From NCBI GenBank assembly GCA_938039345.1, contig CALHVB010000014.1, positions 1 to 7,385 on the forward strand: 7,385 nucleotides of DNA. Reading direction: 5' to 3'. Positions 5,800 to 7,385 of the stretch are shown here, in pieces. The notes beneath the pieces were generated by a model. The model saw only the letters and a program-made list of their open reading frames with translations, was not told the DNA's origin and made no database searches. Each line of letters opens with the position of its first letter. Position 1 is the stretch's first letter. The stretch is from an uncultured Sediminicola sp. (GTDB taxonomy: Bacteria; Bacteroidota; Bacteroidia; Flavobacteriales; Flavobacteriaceae). The translations under genes were made by a program, and so were the position numbers.

Positions 5800-7385
5800 A
5801 TGAACTTACATAGATTGGTATTGTTTTTTGTTGTGTTTTTAAGCTTAAGTATAAATGCTCAAAATTCAATAGTTGGTACAGTTACAGATAAAAACGAACC
5901 AGTGCCATTCGTTAATATATATTTAAAGGGCACAAAAACAGGAACTTTTTCTGATGAGGATGGTAATTTTAAATTTTCTGATTTAACAGACGGGAGCCAT
6001 ACTTTAATAGCTTCTGCTATCGGATATTTACCGTATAAAGCAACCATTGATCTAGAAAAAGGAGAATTAAAAACCTTGAGCATAGTTTTGCAGGCTTCTA
6101 CAGAAACATTAGATGAAACTGTGGTTACTGGAACTTTAAAACCGGTTAATAGGTTAGATACTCCTGTACCGGTTGAGGTGTATAAACCAAGCTTTTTAAA
6201 AAAGAATCCTACGGCTAATATTTTTGAAGCCTTACAGAATGTAAACGGAGTACGTCCGCAGATAAATTGTAATGTGTGTAATACAGGAGATATCCATATT
6301 AATGGTTTAGAAGGGCCTTACACCCTAGTGCTTATAGATGGTATGCCTATTGTAAGTGGTCTTGGAACGGTTTACGGGCTATCAGGAATTCCTAATTCAT
6401 TAATAGAACAAATAGAGGTGGTAAAAGGGCCAGCATCTACCTTGTATGGCAGTGAAGCCGTTGGCGGACTTATTAATATTATTACCAAAAATAGCCTTAC
6501 TGCGCCTAAATTTTTTGCCGATAGTTTTATTACAGATTGGGGAGAGTATAATTTAGATGTAGGAACAAAAGTAGCTGTTGGGAAAAAAGCAAATATGCTT
6601 TTGGGTGTTAATTATTTTAGATACAATAATTTAATAGATAATAACGGAGACAATTTTACAGATTTAACTTTGCAGGATCGTATTTCTGTTTTTCAGAAAT
6701 GGGATTTTAAACGAGATAAGTCGCGAATTTTCTCCTTAGCAGGCCGCTTTTTTTATGAAGATCGTTGGGGAGGAGAATTGCAATGGAACTCAGGTTTTCG
6801 TGGTGGCGATGAGGTATACGGAGAGAGTATTTATACGCGTAGATGGGAAGTACTAGGAAAATACCAGTTGCCTGTAAAAGAAAAAATAATGCTAACGTTT
6901 TCCTATAATGATCATGCACAAAATTCGGTTTACGGAAATGTACCTTACTTAGCAGACCAGCGTATTGGTTTTAGTCAATTAACATGGAATAAATCTTTAG
7001 GAAAGCACGATTTGTTGTTAGGAGCGGCAGTGCGTTATAATTATTATGATGATAATACACCAGCTACTATAAATTCTGATGAGGTAGTAATACCAAGTAT
7101 TTTTGTACAAGATGAAATTGCTTTTGATAAAAAGAGTTCGTTACTTATAGGTGCTCGTTACGATTATGATAAACGTCATGGAAATATAATAACGCCAAGA
7201 GCTGCTTATCGTTATAAATTTACAGATAATGATATTTTGCGTTTAAATTTTGGAACAGGTTTTAGGGTAGTAAACCTTTTTACAGAAGACCATGCAGCAC
7301 TAACAGGAGCCAGAGATGTTATTATTGCAGAAGAGTTAAAACCAGAAGAATCTTTTAATTTTAACTTAAACTATCTTAAAAAAAT
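5800..7385 (+). CDS. TonB-dependent outer-membrane receptor, probably for metal uptake (partial, 3' end missing)
   Basis: The first 528 codons are present; the frame is open at the right edge, so roughly the last third of the barrel is likely missing. In order: a signal peptide with probable cleavage after SINA (residue 20); a CarboxypepD_reg-like beta-sandwich (about 22-98, with PFVNIYLKGT and the F-S-D-E-D-G-N-F motif); a TonB-box-like DETVVTGT (105-112); a plug domain (about 115-230) with VLIDGMPIV, IEQIEVVKGPASTLYGSEAVGGLINIITK blocks split over 177-230; then barrel strands. The plug carries a Cys157-x2-Cys160 pair just before the GDIHINGLEGPY segment. The ATG at 5800 has an A-rich leader and is the only start giving the full signal peptide. 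Its divergence from the mntR operon across 95 bp suggests joint metal control and a role in feeding the importer; the actual substrate cannot be read from sequence. Confidence 0.93.
   Translation, partial: MNLHRLVLFFVVFLSLSINAQNSIVGTVTDKNEPVPFVNIYLKGTKTGTFSDEDGNFKFSDLTDGSHTLIASAIGYLPYKATIDLEKGELKTLSIVLQASTETLDETVVTGTLKPVNRLDTPVPVEVYKPSFLKKNPTANIFEALQNVNGVRPQINCNVCNTGDIHINGLEGPYTLVLIDGMPIVSGLGTVYGLSGIPNSLIEQIEVVKGPASTLYGSEAVGGLINIITKNSLTAPKFFADSFITDWGEYNLDVGTKVAVGKKANMLLGVNYFRYNNLIDNNGDNFTDLTLQDRISVFQKWDFKRDKSRIFSLAGRFFYEDRWGGELQWNSGFRGGDEVYGESIYTRRWEVLGKYQLPVKEKIMLTFSYNDHAQNSVYGNVPYLADQRIGFSQLTWNKSLGKHDLLLGAAVRYNYYDDNTPATINSDEVVIPSIFVQDEIAFDKKSSLLIGARYDYDKRHGNIITPRAAYRYKFTDNDILRLNFGTGFRVVNLFTEDHAALTGARDVIIAEELKPEESFNFNLNYLKK

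Noticed and set aside
5859..6083. Minus-strand open frame of 74 codons, and another at 6707-6919
   Set aside because: Both lie antisense within the TonB receptor gene, whose frame is continuous and rich in family motifs.

Overview
The window looks like chromosomal DNA from a Bacteroidota bacterium, most likely a Flavobacteriaceae member. The DNA is AT-rich. The signs are a SusC/CirA-style TonB receptor with an N-terminal CarboxypepD_reg-like domain, an OmpA C-terminus with the CxxxxxC...NRRxEF ending, a TAnnTTTG promoter element, A-rich translation starts without strong Shine-Dalgarno sites, and a four-helix-bundle (23S rRNA intervening-sequence type) protein.

Layout. Bases 2-241 (+) are the end of an OmpA-family outer-membrane protein gene, followed by two hairpins, the second a strong intrinsic terminator. 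About 240 bp of featureless AT-rich DNA then separates it from a convergent minus-strand operon, read right to left: mntR-like DtxR-family regulator (5704-5048), TroA-like metal-binding lipoprotein (5044-4127), ABC ATPase (4120-3383), a small four-helix-bundle protein (3333-2980, with an apparent C-terminal frameshift), and two ABC-3 family permeases (2945-1818 and 1825-665). The spacings are 3 nt, 6 nt, 49 nt, 34 nt and an 8-nt overlap, so this reads as one transcript. Divergent from the regulator, a TonB-dependent receptor gene starts at 5800 (+) and runs off the right edge.

How the parts fit. The likely system is high-affinity Mn(II) (possibly Zn/Fe) import: a dedicated TonB receptor would carry the metal or its complex across the outer membrane, the lipoprotein would capture it in the periplasm, and the two permeases plus ATPase would move it across the inner membrane. 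The regulator, whose ligand set is nearer MntR than DtxR, would repress both directions from the 95-bp divergent intergenic region, where two 16-bp dyads overlap the two predicted -7 elements.

Most interesting points: both permeases carry C-terminal winged-helix extensions resembling the DNA-binding half of DtxR, recalling chlamydial YtgCR; the four-helix-bundle gene sits inside the transporter operon, is flanked by an imperfect inverted repeat, and a -1 shift restores a family-like C-terminus ending in TAATG on the next start; and the TonB receptor plug has a CxxC motif.
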